NCBI GenBank assembly: GCA_025774935.1
Contig: JALGZK010000013.1
Coordinates: 26,391 to 90,390 of the forward strand
Length of the DNA: 64,000 nt
Direction of reading: 5' to 3'
DNA from: a bacterium
GTDB lineage: Bacteria > Joyebacterota > Joyebacteria > Joyebacterales > Joyebacteraceae
The notes under the pieces were generated by a model. That model was given only the letters and a program-made list of their open reading frames with translations. It was not told the DNA's origin and did not search any database. A program made the position numbers and the translations under genes. Of this stretch, positions 35,877-45,223 are shown one piece after another. Positions within the stretch are counted from its first letter, which is position 1, and each line of letters starts with the position of its first letter.

Positions 35877-36749
35877 GTGAAGCGAAAGATAACGACCATA
35901 AGCATCTCGCTCTGCGCGGGCGCCGCCTTCTGGGCGGCCGATGCGTACGTCGCCTCAAGAAGCGCGACGGGAGCCAGCTTCGTGGACCTCCTCTGGAGCG
36001 AGGCGCCGTTCCTGGCGCTGTTCGTGAGGTTCGGTGTCGTGGCCGGAATCCTCGGCGCCGGCATCATCGCCGTCTGGATCGGCGGGCGCATCGCCCGGTC
36101 GCGGAGGGCCGCGGTCGAGGTGGACGTTGCGCAGGATGGGGCTGAGGGCGAAAGACCTGCGGTCATGGCGTGGAACGCCGACGGAATCGCGAGCGCGGAC
36201 GGCGACTCCCCCGACGTCCCCGACAGGCAGGTCTGGGAGATCCACACGGACGGATTCCTCGACGGCCCCGAGCCGGATCAGGGACTCGAGACCGCGGAAG
36301 GGGCCGAGGACGAGACGTTCGCGTCCGAGGACGGGCCGATCGACGAGCCCGAGTTCGAGGAGATCGTCCACACTTCCGAGGACGAGGAATCGCGCATCGA
36401 GGAGATCGGGACCGACGAGACCCAGGCCGACGAGACGGAGGCCGACGGCTCGGAGGAGACTCACTACGCAGGTGATACCGACGGCGAGGCAGATACCGAC
36501 GTCGTGGCCGACACCGACGCCATGTCAGACGGCGACGACGTGGCCGACGGCGACGAGATGGCCGACGACGACGAGATGGCCGACGACGATCACCCGGCCG
36601 GGAACACCCCCGAGGAGATCCTGCAGAGCGCTGTCGACGAACTCGCGCAGGACAAAAGGTACCACACTGCGTGGGGCGCGTACATGGACGCCGGCGGACG
36701 GTACGCGGCGGCCCTCGGCAGCGGCCTCGCCGAGGACCCAGCCCCGTGA
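35877..36749 (+). CDS. Membrane module and half GAF domain, acidic; N-terminal part of the downstream pseudokinase
   Basis: The 290-residue product has two membrane helices (about 6-26 and 45-68) in the same arrangement as those of the preceding kinase. A very acidic low-complexity stretch (about 90-240) follows, with near-repeats such as VADGDEMADDDEMADDDH. The last 45 residues read like the first half of a GAF domain: DKRYHTAWGAYMDAGGR parallels TRNYEKVWIGIFDGNGG in the upstream kinase. The missing half opens the next gene, whose GTG overlaps this TGA as GTGA. Adding one C to the run 36742-36745 would fuse both frames. GTG 35877 has GAGGT six bases upstream. It is either a split gene, a frameshift or a sequencing error. 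Confidence 0.75.
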   Translation: MKRKITTISISLCAGAAFWAADAYVASRSATGASFVDLLWSEAPFLALFVRFGVVAGILGAGIIAVWIGGRIARSRRAAVEVDVAQDGAEGERPAVMAWNADGIASADGDSPDVPDRQVWEIHTDGFLDGPEPDQGLETAEGAEDETFASEDGPIDEPEFEEIVHTSEDEESRIEEIGTDETQADETEADGSEETHYAGDTDGEADTDVVADTDAMSDGDDVADGDEMADDDEMADDDHPAGNTPEEILQSAVDELAQDKRYHTAWGAYMDAGGRYAAALGSGLAEDPAP

Positions 36750-39700
36750 AGTGTGCCGACTGCCCGATCCGCGGCGCCTACCGCGGACGCTGGGCCATGA
36801 CCGCCCGACTTGAGAATGACGGGCAGCTTGTCGGTATGCTCTCCGTATCTATCTCCAAGAAGCGCGCCCGCGACTCGCGCGAGCACAGGCGCTTCCAGGA
36901 ATTCGCATCTTCGCTCGGCGCCGAGCTCGGCTGCTCGATCACCGACCAGCGCTGCGCTCCTGTCGACGACGCCCTGATGATACTCGCGAGCGCCGCGGCC
37001 ACTTCGCCGGGCGCCGGGTTCGTGACGGACCCGGGCGGGATCGTGAGACACGTTAACGCGTCCTGCCTGGAGCTCTGGGGGTACGAGGACCGGGAGGAGG
37101 TCGTCGGCCGGGCCGCTGCGACCCTCTGGGACTCGGAGGAGATCCACGCACTCGTCCAGAGCACGCTCGAGGAACAGGGCCGCTGGACGGGCACCCTCGC
37201 CGCGAAGCGAAAGGACCTCAGTCTGGTCGAGGTCGAGGCGTCGGCGCGGATAGTGACGAGCGAGGGCGGCGAGCCGCTCGGCGTCGCCTATTCATGCAGG
37301 CTCGTCGCGGGAGCCGGGTCGGACGACGAGTCCTCGGGCGAGAAGGCACTCGCGTCCGTGGGCGCATCGCCGGCATCGGACGACACCACATGGACGGCCA
37401 CGGAGGCCGCGGCCGGCGGGAAGGGCGAGACGGACGGAGTCGAGACGCAGTCCGGCGCCCCGATGGACGCGGACGGAGCGGGGGTCGGACCCGATGCCCC
37501 CGAAGGCGGGACGGGGCCGCCGGAACCGGGCGACCGTTCGTTGTCCGGCGGCAGAACACAGGATGCTCCGGAGACCACGCCCGGCGTCGCGGACGTCGTG
37601 CCTGACGCGGCACCGCCTACCGTGAGCGGCTGGGACGCGTCCTGGACGTTCCTGGAGGCCGCGGGAACGCCTGCCGTCTGTGTCGACGGTACCGGAGCCA
37701 TCGTCCGCGCGACCGCCGCGACCGAGGAGCTCCTCGGATATCGGCCGAGCGAGCTCGCCGACCACCCCCTGGACGCGCTCGTCAGGTGGGAGTCCGGCGG
37801 ACAGCAGCCGGAGTCCCTGACCGCCGCGCTCGCCGGCGAGTCGCCGAGGACCCGCGAGTTCCCGCTCAGCCGCGCCGACGGAACGACGCTCGACGCGTCG
37901 ATCAGGTTCGTCGACGCAGCGGCGGCCGGGCGCCCCGGCCAGACCGTCTGCATCATCGAAGACGCCAGCGGCCGGCGTGAGCTCGAGGAAGAGATCGCGC
38001 GCGAGCGCGAGAAGAGCGAGCAGCTGGCGGCCGCGCAGAAGAGAGCCGAGGAGGAGCTCGGTCGTGCCAGGGAGCGCTCGGAGGCAGAGCTCAGCCGCGA
38101 GCGTGAGAGAGCCGAGGCGGCTCTGGCCGAGCAGCGCAAGGCGATGGAGGAACTCGCAATCGAGCGCGTGACCGTCGAGCAGTACCTCGCAGAGCACGAC
38201 GACGCCTCGGACGAGCTCGACCGGACGAGGCAGGAGGCGGAAGACCTCCTCGCCTCTCAGATGGGTCTGCAGGAGACGCTCGACCTCGAGAGACTCAAGA
38301 CGGAGCGTACGCAGGCCGAGCTCGCGAAGCTGCAGGAGGAGCTCCGCGGCGAGCGCGAGAAGATCACCGAACTCAGGACGGAACAGGTTCGGGCCTCGGA
38401 AGAGGTCGCGAGAGAACGCAAGAAGGCCGAGCAGCTGGCCGAGGAACGGCAGAGGATCCGCGAGGAGCTCACCCGGGAGCGCGAGGAGTCGGCGAAGATC
38501 CGCGTGGCCTGGAGCGAGGCGGAGGAGGTTCTCTCCCACGAGAGGGCCCGGGCCGAGAAGCTCTTCCTCGGTCAGGAGAAGGCGCGCGAGGCGATCACGC
38601 GCGAGCGCGACCGGATGGCCGAGATGCAGGCGCACCTCGACGACGCGAGACAGAGCCTCTCCATCGAGACGAGCAGGACCGAGACCCTCGAGGCGGAGGC
38701 GAAGCGCATCGGGGAGCAGCTCGCCTGGCAGACCGAACGAACGGGCGAGCTCCAGGCGGAGCTCGAGAAGGCCAGGAAGGACGCGGCGCGCGCGGCCGAG
38801 GTGTCTCCCGGTGGCGCATCCAGGCGTCCCGACGTCGAGAAACGTCTCGAGGAGGAGCTCTCGAGGGCGCGGGAGGAGCGCGACTCGCACCGTGCGAATC
38901 TCGAGAGGATGGAGGACGCCCTTCTTGCGGAGAGGAAGAAGGCCGAAAGCTACCTGGCGGAGAGCCGGAGCATGCAGACCGAGCTCTCGAGAGACCGTGA
39001 CCGGACAAGGAGCTACCTCGACCTGGCGAGCGTGATCTTCATGACCCTCTCGGTCGACCAGACGGTTGTCGACATCAACGGGAGCGGGTGCGAGATCCTC
39101 GGGACCGGAAGGGACGGCGTCCTCGGAAGGAAGTGGAGCGATACGTTCGTGCCCGAGAGCGCGAGAGCCGAGGTGAAGTCCGAGTTCGACCGGCTCCTCT
39201 CCGGGAAGGCCAGGGAGATCAAGGAGTTCAGGAGCGTCGTTCTCGCGGCCGACGGCAGCGAGCGAAGCGTCGTCTGGAACTGCTCGCTCGTGACGGACGA
39301 AGAAGGACACCCGACCGCCGCGCTCTGCTCGGGCGCAGATGTCCCGAGCACGGAGCAGGAGGAAGCCGGGATGGCGCGCGGGCTGCCGGAGCAGATGCCC
39401 GATGCGATCCTCGTGACGGGGATCGACTTCGCGATCGCCGACGCGAACCCGGCGGCGGGAAGGCTCCACGGATGCGCGAGCGACGACCTCGTCGGGCAGA
39501 CCCCGAAGCTCGTCTCGAACGGCGACCGCGCCAGCGACATGCGGAACGAGATCCGGGACTCGATAGAGCAGGACGGGATCTGGTCCGGGACGCACTCGCT
39601 GACAGGCGCGGACGGAACGGTCGTGACGTGTCACACGCGCATCTCCCCGATCGTCGACGACTCGGGCGAGACGACGGGCTACCTGTTCGCGCAGCGCGAC

Positions 39701-41410
39701 GTCACCGCTCTCCGCCGCCGTGAGCGATTCGTGGCGGCCTCGAGCGACGCCGCTCTCGCGATGTCCCGCGCCCGGACGCCATCGGGAGTGCTCGACGCTG
39801 CGGAGCGCGAGCTCAGGAAGCTCGGCTTCTCATGCATCATGATGCTCGTGGACGAGGAGGAAGGCTCGATCGCGATCAAGCGCGCGACCGGTGACGGAGG
39901 CCCGTCGGCCGTCGACACCACCGTCGTCCGCGCCTCGATGGCCGAGACGCCGGAGCTCGCGGGAGCCTTCGAGGACCGCCAGACGGTCTTTTTGGAGGAC
40001 CCGGGAAGTCTGGCGATGCGCATGCTCAAGAAGGAGACCGTCGAGACCGCAGAACGAACCCAGAAGCTGTTCCAGGGCGGACGTGCCGCCCTCTCCCCTC
40101 TCGCCGTCGACGACGACGCGTTCGGCGTCGTGATCGTGCGGTCTCCGGAGTTCGCGGAGGAGCACGTCGCGTTCGCCACCTCGTTCGCGAACATCCTAGC
40201 GGCGGAGTGGAACAGGGCGACGCTTCTCGAGGAGCTCGAGAGCGCCCTCGCCGAGATGGAGGTGGCGCAGGCGCAGCTCGCTCACAACGGCGAGAAGGCC
40301 GACGTGATGGAGGTCGCGACCGGCGTCGTCCAGCAGATCGAGGGGAAGCTCGAGGCGATCGTCGGCTACGCCGACCTGCTCGCCAGCCGCCACGGTTCGG
40401 ACGACCCGACGCGCGAGGACATCGGCCAGATCAAGAAGGCCATCGAGGGCGCGAAGACGCTCATGACGCAGCTCGTGACCGTCAGCTCGGGCTCCGCACC
40501 TGAGGACACCGAGAGGCTCGACGCGAACGTCGTCATCAAGGCCATGGAGGAGACGCTCCGCCGCCTGGTCGGCAGCGAGGTGCAGGTCGTCACCGTCCTC
40601 CGCCCCAGGTTGGACAGCGCGATCATCGAGAAAGAGGAGCTCGAGCGCGTGATCGCGGACCTCGCCGTGAGCGCCCGTGACGCGATGGCGCACGGCGGCA
40701 CGCTCACCGTGAGGACGGAGAACCTCTCGCTCGACGCCAAGCAGCTCGCGGCCGGATCAGACGGGCGGCCCGGACGGTTCGTGCGCCTGTCGGTCGAGGA
40801 CACCGGTGAGGGCCTCGACGCAGAGTCCCTGGAGAGGATCTTCGATCCGTCGTTCAGCCCGAGGCGCCGTGACGGACGCAGCGCTCCCGGGCTGTCGGCG
40901 GTCCACGACATCGTGCAGAAGCGCGACGGGTGGATCGACGTGCAGACCGGTAGTGGCCGCGGCACGGTCTTCATGATCTACCTCCCGGCCGAAGAGCCGC
41001 TCGCCGAGGAGAAGTCGGGCAGGCGCATCGTGCGCGTGCCCGAGGAGCGGATCCTCGTCGTCGAGGACGAGATGGACGTCCGCCAGACGGCCGTCGAGGC
41101 CCTGGCCGACCAGGGCTACAGGGTCCTCGAGGCAGCGAGCGCGGAGGAGGCCCTCACGGTCTTCGCCGAGCAGGGCGGTCAGATCGACCTCGTCTTCAGC
41201 AACATCGTGCTTCCCGCCATGAGCGGGACGCAGCTCGCCGACGAGCTCAGAGCGAAGAGCCCGGAGATCCGGGTCCTCCTGAGCACCGGGAGGCTCGACG
41301 AGGACTACCAGGGGACTCTGGTCCGCGAGAAGGGCCTCCGTCTCCTGCAGAAGCCCTACGAGCCCTACGAGCTCGTGCGATCGATCCGGCTCGCGATGCG
41401 GGCGCACTAG
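36746..41410 (+). CDS. Giant degenerate hybrid histidine kinase (pseudokinase)
   Basis: The 1554-residue product begins with the second half of a GAF domain (VKCADCPIRGAYRGRW). Then come PAS (about 65-185), a Gly/Thr/Asp-rich linker (190-295), PAS (305-405), a coiled coil of about 345 residues (410-755), two PAS domains (758-868, 878-988), GAF (991-1155), a HisKA-like, an HATPase-like and a receiver-like domain. Against the upstream paralogue the key residues are lost: the H-box His is Gln1196 (TGVVQQIEGKLEAI), the N-box Asn residues are Asp and Ser (ADLAVSARDAM), the ATP-lid GTGLGLS reads SAPGLSA, and the receiver Asp is Asn1486 (LVFSNIVLP). The frame is intact throughout, so it is probably expressed as a non-catalytic sensor or partner. 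Start GTG 36746 overlaps the preceding stop. Confidence 0.88.
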   Translation: MKCADCPIRGAYRGRWAMTARLENDGQLVGMLSVSISKKRARDSREHRRFQEFASSLGAELGCSITDQRCAPVDDALMILASAAATSPGAGFVTDPGGIVRHVNASCLELWGYEDREEVVGRAAATLWDSEEIHALVQSTLEEQGRWTGTLAAKRKDLSLVEVEASARIVTSEGGEPLGVAYSCRLVAGAGSDDESSGEKALASVGASPASDDTTWTATEAAAGGKGETDGVETQSGAPMDADGAGVGPDAPEGGTGPPEPGDRSLSGGRTQDAPETTPGVADVVPDAAPPTVSGWDASWTFLEAAGTPAVCVDGTGAIVRATAATEELLGYRPSELADHPLDALVRWESGGQQPESLTAALAGESPRTREFPLSRADGTTLDASIRFVDAAAAGRPGQTVCIIEDASGRRELEEEIAREREKSEQLAAAQKRAEEELGRARERSEAELSRERERAEAALAEQRKAMEELAIERVTVEQYLAEHDDASDELDRTRQEAEDLLASQMGLQETLDLERLKTERTQAELAKLQEELRGEREKITELRTEQVRASEEVARERKKAEQLAEERQRIREELTREREESAKIRVAWSEAEEVLSHERARAEKLFLGQEKAREAITRERDRMAEMQAHLDDARQSLSIETSRTETLEAEAKRIGEQLAWQTERTGELQAELEKARKDAARAAEVSPGGASRRPDVEKRLEEELSRAREERDSHRANLERMEDALLAERKKAESYLAESRSMQTELSRDRDRTRSYLDLASVIFMTLSVDQTVVDINGSGCEILGTGRDGVLGRKWSDTFVPESARAEVKSEFDRLLSGKAREIKEFRSVVLAADGSERSVVWNCSLVTDEEGHPTAALCSGADVPSTEQEEAGMARGLPEQMPDAILVTGIDFAIADANPAAGRLHGCASDDLVGQTPKLVSNGDRASDMRNEIRDSIEQDGIWSGTHSLTGADGTVVTCHTRISPIVDDSGETTGYLFAQRDVTALRRRERFVAASSDAALAMSRARTPSGVLDAAERELRKLGFSCIMMLVDEEEGSIAIKRATGDGGPSAVDTTVVRASMAETPELAGAFEDRQTVFLEDPGSLAMRMLKKETVETAERTQKLFQGGRAALSPLAVDDDAFGVVIVRSPEFAEEHVAFATSFANILAAEWNRATLLEELESALAEMEVAQAQLAHNGEKADVMEVATGVVQQIEGKLEAIVGYADLLASRHGSDDPTREDIGQIKKAIEGAKTLMTQLVTVSSGSAPEDTERLDANVVIKAMEETLRRLVGSEVQVVTVLRPRLDSAIIEKEELERVIADLAVSARDAMAHGGTLTVRTENLSLDAKQLAAGSDGRPGRFVRLSVEDTGEGLDAESLERIFDPSFSPRRRDGRSAPGLSAVHDIVQKRDGWIDVQTGSGRGTVFMIYLPAEEPLAEEKSGRRIVRVPEERILVVEDEMDVRQTAVEALADQGYRVLEAASAEEALTVFAEQGGQIDLVFSNIVLPAMSGTQLADELRAKSPEIRVLLSTGRLDEDYQGTLVREKGLRLLQKPYEPYELVRSIRLAMRAH

Positions 41411-41471
41411 GCCGGAACTTGAGGGTGCCGCGCCCCGGACGACGCGGCACTCGAATGCCCCCCCAACGGAG

Positions 41472-41502
41472 ACGGCTCCCTCGGTGAGGGAGCCGTTCCG
41501 TA
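41472..41502. terminator. Terminator between the pseudokinase and the C25 protease
   Basis: A perfect 11-bp stem ACGGCTCCCTC/GAGGGAGCCGT (41472-41482, 41486-41496) with loop GGT, then TCCGTATTCTC. It lies between two converging genes and can serve both. Confidence 0.75.
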
Positions 41503-41548
41503 TTCTCAGCCCGTCCGGGCGCGCCCAGACGCACCCGCGCGGCGAGCG

Positions 41549-44500
41549 CTACTTGAGGAGGACCATGAGCCTCCGGTCGGTGAAGCTCCCGGCGCTCATG
41601 CGGCAGAAGTAGACGCCGCTCCCGACCTTCCCTCCCGCTTCGTTCCGCCCGTCCCACACGACCGAGCGCGAGCCCGCATCCTGCTCGCCGTCGACGAGCG
41701 TCCGCACGAGGGCGCCGGCCACGTTGTAGACCGAGATCGTCACGTGGGCCCGCTCGGGGAGAGCGTATCCGATGGTCGTCACCGGGTTGAACGGGTTCGG
41801 CGCGTTCTGGAAGAGCGCGAACTCGGAGGGCGTGGCGCCGACCTCGCCCTCGTCGATTCCGGCCGGCGAGCACGAGATGGCGAGGTCGTCGACGTACCAC
41901 CCTTCCTGCCCCGCGTAGCTGTCGGCCGCGAACCTGAACCGCACCAGATACCCGGTGCCGACGTAGGCGGACAGATCGAACGTGTCCTGCCTCCAGTCGA
42001 ACGAACCCGACCAGCAGGGCGTGCCCTCCGGCAGGGGGTTCGTGGGGTCGTCGTTCTTCAAGTGGCTGTACCCGCCGTCCGGCACGAGGAGGCTCCACGT
42101 CGCTCCGCCGTCCGACGAGATCTCGACGATCGCGCAGTCCTCGGCGGCGCCGGTGCCGTCCTCGAGCGCGTCCAGGCGGTGCCACATGATCATCTCGCAG
42201 CCGCTGCCGAGACACAGCTCAGGCGTCTCGACAGCCGCGTCCGCGTACGGCATGTAGTAGCCGCCGCCGGGACCCCCGTACTTCCACGAGTAGCTGCCCG
42301 AGTGCGAGCGGTAGTCCGAGACGTGCCACTGGTTCAGGGAACCGTCCGTGACGACGTAGTTGCCCCAGTCCTGGCCGGTCACCTCGAAGTCCTCGTCGAG
42401 GCCGCCCGCGACAGCGGCGGTGAGGGGAACGGTCCCCTCGTACCCGATGGCGGTCCCGACCGCGACCTCGTAGTTTACGAGGTGGAGCGGAGGCGTGTCG
42501 GGCGACAGGGTCACGGTGAACCCCGGGCCGAGCTCGCCTGTGCCGCCGGGCTCGATGACCGCGGCGCCCGCGCTCCCGCCGCCGACAACGACGTATGGAT
42601 CGACGCTCGAGAGGCCGGCCGTGATGTCGTACGCGGGCTCGCTCCCCACGTTCTCAAGCGTCACGATGAGGACGATCGTCTCGCCGGGGTTCGGGCAGCC
42701 GTCGCCGTCCCCGCCGGGCGGCGGGTCGTCGACCGACCAGTCCGCGAGGACGAGGTCCGGCGCGCCCACGCCGACGCTGAAGTAGCTCACCCACGTGCTG
42801 TCGCCGTCGGACGCGGTGACCTCGAACTGGGCCTCGTGTCCGTCGCCGCAGTTCCCGGCGACCGCGAAGTCATAGTCCTCGAGGCTCTGGGCCGTGCCGC
42901 CGGCGGGGATGGTCCCGAAGTCCTCGGTGTTGTCGGTGACGGTCACGTACGGGTCGTCGGTCGAGATCGTCGCCACCACACCCTCCCCGTCCACGAGCCC
43001 GACGTTCCGGAGCGTGAGGGTGAGCTCGACCGCCTCACCGGCGGCCACCTGCCCGTCACCGTTCCCGGAGCTTCCGCCGCTCCCATCATCGTCGATCGTG
43101 TAGCTGTCGTAGATGCAGAACGGAACGTCTGCGTTCGTCACGGCGGCCACGCCCTCGTAGGCGTAGCAGTCGTGCTTCGTGACTGTCACGTCGAGCGACC
43201 CCGTCAGCATGGGGACCGGGTCGAGGGAGATCATGGCCTGCCCGGCGGCGTCGGTCCGTCCCGTCACGTGAAGCCCCTCGTCGGCCTTGACGACGCTCAC
43301 GAGCGCATCCTCGACGGGGTCGCGGCTCTCCGACACGGAGACGCTCACGGTCGGGAGCCCGATCGGGATCGCCGCGGGGTGGCTCACGCTGAGCTCTGTC
43401 GGCGGCTCGGTCCAGAAGTCGACCGCCGGGTCGCCCAGGATGTTGTACATCTCGAAGTAGCGTCGGGTGCTTCCTCCAGGACCGTAGTGATCGAGGAGGT
43501 GGTACATGGCCCGGTGCGTGACGCCGCAGGCCCACGTGTAGCCCTCGCCGAAGAAGGCCTCGAAGGCCCCCTTCTCGAGGATGTCATCCTCGCCCCAGTA
43601 CGACGTCACAGAGGAGCCCCAGAACACGAGCGCGCCGCGGCCGGGCGCGTTGATCCAGTTCTCGCCGAAGCACGCGGCACTGTACCTCCCCGTGTCGCAC
43701 GCGTAGCTGTGAACGAGCGGGAGCTTGTCGGTGTTTTGGAGCGCGTTGACGTGCCCCCCGTTGTACGGCGGCCCGTCGGACCACGAGGTGACCGAACCGT
43801 GACCCGAGTAGATGCAGAGCGACCGTCCCTCGTTCAGGGCAGCGGAGACGTCGTTCGCCGTCGCCCCCTGCGTGCAGTAGAGCCGCTGCGAGTAGTAGCC
43901 GCGGGGGTCGAGGTACTCGTTGATGACGTACTCGTGAGTCCCCTCGGTGATGCTCGAGTTGTCACACGAGGCCATGAAGACGGCCTTCTTGACCCAGTCG
44001 GTCCCGCTCGCGAGATCGTACCGCTCGTAGTCGACCGTCTTGTTCACGAGGTTCGTGACCTGCGAGGCCGACGTGCAGGAGAACCGCCCGATCCAGATGT
44101 CCGGGTCCCAGTCGTCCGGTCCGTCCATGGTGACGTAGTAGAGGTCGGTCGCGGGGCTGTTGCTCCCGACGCCAACCCAGTAGTCGATGTACTGCGTGTC
44201 GCCAACGAGGAGCACGTACGTCGGCGGCGCGGGCCAGTTGTCGTAGGCGTCCTGGATGTAGGCCTTGATGTTCTGCTTCGTGTTTCCGCCGGGGATCTCG
44301 CTCGTCTTCACGACTGTGGTGTGGTGCCCCTTCAGGTGGCGCCAGTCGGCGAGCGGGAGGATCGCGTCATAGAAGTCGTCGTGAACGACGATGACGTACT
44401 CGATCGGGAGCGGGATGTCGTACCTGGTCGCGAACGCGTCGGCGTTCACGAAGAGGTCGCCCGCGAGCCGGTCGAACCGCGCGTTCGAGTACCGCTCCAT

Positions 44501-45151
44501 CGCGCGCCTCGTCGCCGCGTGGTCGGCGCGGTCGAACCCGATCTCGACGACGAGCTCCGTCGTCACTTCGACCGTGCCCTCCGAGGGGTTGTACCTGACC
44601 GGCGCGATCTCGAGCTGGACGTACCTGCGTTCGCGCAGCGTCCTCGCCCCCCCGACCGTCGCAATCTCGCGGGGCTGGAGCTGGTCACGGCCGTAGTACT
44701 CACCGGAGAGGACGAACGCCGCATCCTCGATCGCCCCCGGCAGCTTCTCGACCGGCGGCTGCACCGGGAGGAGCGGCCGAGCGACGCCCAGCGACCGGAG
44801 CGTCACCACGCGCGAGTCACGCGAGACCACCTGGAGGCGGGGAACGGCGCCCTCGGGGATCTGCACGAGCTCCCGGAGCATCGGGAGCCCCGCCTCGCCC
44901 GGAACGGTCGTGTGACCGTGCCCCGGGAGCGTGAGGCGCACGTACTCCCCACCCTTCGTCGTCACGTCCTCGGCAACGGCGCCCGGGATCGTGAACGCGA
45001 GAGTCACGCCGGACATGTCCGACGAGATGACGTCGACCTCGACCTCGCGGACGTGATCGGTCCCGAAGGACACCCAGCGCTCCGAGGCGGAAGCGGCGCC
45101 CGAGACGAGCACGAGCGCGCAGAGAGCGAGAACCAGCAAGCCGTTCCTCAT
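41549..45151 (-). CDS. Secreted C25 (gingipain-like) cysteine protease with FlgD-like sorting tail
   Basis: The 1200-residue product has a signal peptide (about 1-23) and a beta-rich propeptide region (about 25-230). A C25 catalytic domain (about 235-600) carries the His-Cys dyad in YSGHGS (His451) and HSYACDTGRY (Cys485). After it come Ig-like and CARDB-like domains (about 610-930) and a jelly-roll-like region with WYVDDLAI (about 930-1105). The final 85 residues are a FlgD-like or type IX-style tail with FQNAPNPFNPVTTIGYALPE and a closing strand RRLMVLLK. The dyad is intact, so a secreted endopeptidase is expected. Such tails direct cell-surface secretion in related phyla; no type IX secretion genes lie in the window. 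A strong promoter precedes it. Confidence 0.92.
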   Translation of the reverse strand: MRNGLLVLALCALVLVSGAASASERWVSFGTDHVREVEVDVISSDMSGVTLAFTIPGAVAEDVTTKGGEYVRLTLPGHGHTTVPGEAGLPMLRELVQIPEGAVPRLQVVSRDSRVVTLRSLGVARPLLPVQPPVEKLPGAIEDAAFVLSGEYYGRDQLQPREIATVGGARTLRERRYVQLEIAPVRYNPSEGTVEVTTELVVEIGFDRADHAATRRAMERYSNARFDRLAGDLFVNADAFATRYDIPLPIEYVIVVHDDFYDAILPLADWRHLKGHHTTVVKTSEIPGGNTKQNIKAYIQDAYDNWPAPPTYVLLVGDTQYIDYWVGVGSNSPATDLYYVTMDGPDDWDPDIWIGRFSCTSASQVTNLVNKTVDYERYDLASGTDWVKKAVFMASCDNSSITEGTHEYVINEYLDPRGYYSQRLYCTQGATANDVSAALNEGRSLCIYSGHGSVTSWSDGPPYNGGHVNALQNTDKLPLVHSYACDTGRYSAACFGENWINAPGRGALVFWGSSVTSYWGEDDILEKGAFEAFFGEGYTWACGVTHRAMYHLLDHYGPGGSTRRYFEMYNILGDPAVDFWTEPPTELSVSHPAAIPIGLPTVSVSVSESRDPVEDALVSVVKADEGLHVTGRTDAAGQAMISLDPVPMLTGSLDVTVTKHDCYAYEGVAAVTNADVPFCIYDSYTIDDDGSGGSSGNGDGQVAAGEAVELTLTLRNVGLVDGEGVVATISTDDPYVTVTDNTEDFGTIPAGGTAQSLEDYDFAVAGNCGDGHEAQFEVTASDGDSTWVSYFSVGVGAPDLVLADWSVDDPPPGGDGDGCPNPGETIVLIVTLENVGSEPAYDITAGLSSVDPYVVVGGGSAGAAVIEPGGTGELGPGFTVTLSPDTPPLHLVNYEVAVGTAIGYEGTVPLTAAVAGGLDEDFEVTGQDWGNYVVTDGSLNQWHVSDYRSHSGSYSWKYGGPGGGYYMPYADAAVETPELCLGSGCEMIMWHRLDALEDGTGAAEDCAIVEISSDGGATWSLLVPDGGYSHLKNDDPTNPLPEGTPCWSGSFDWRQDTFDLSAYVGTGYLVRFRFAADSYAGQEGWYVDDLAISCSPAGIDEGEVGATPSEFALFQNAPNPFNPVTTIGYALPERAHVTISVYNVAGALVRTLVDGEQDAGSRSVVWDGRNEAGGKVGSGVYFCRMSAGSFTDRRLMVLLK

Positions 45152-45194
45152 CGTTCCCCCCGTTCATTCAGAGTGACGACGGCGCGGAGCTCGC

Positions 45195-45223
45195 TTGCCC
45201 CGCGCGGATCACTATGATACTAT
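45195..45223 (+). promoter_or_regulatory. Promoter for the VOC-family gene
   Basis: TTGCCC (45195-45200), 17-bp spacer, TACTAT (45218-45223). Its -10 box occupies the same bases as the -10 of the opposite promoter at 45217-45245. Confidence 0.7.

Noticed and set aside
36670-36745. Earlier start (36671) for the pseudokinase
   Set aside because: Those codons lie within the upstream acidic protein in another frame and do not continue the GAF match; GTG 36746 does.
41744-45217. 1157-codon plus-strand frame opposite the C25 protease
   Set aside because: Antisense to a complete protease with catalytic dyad; no domain or start signal.
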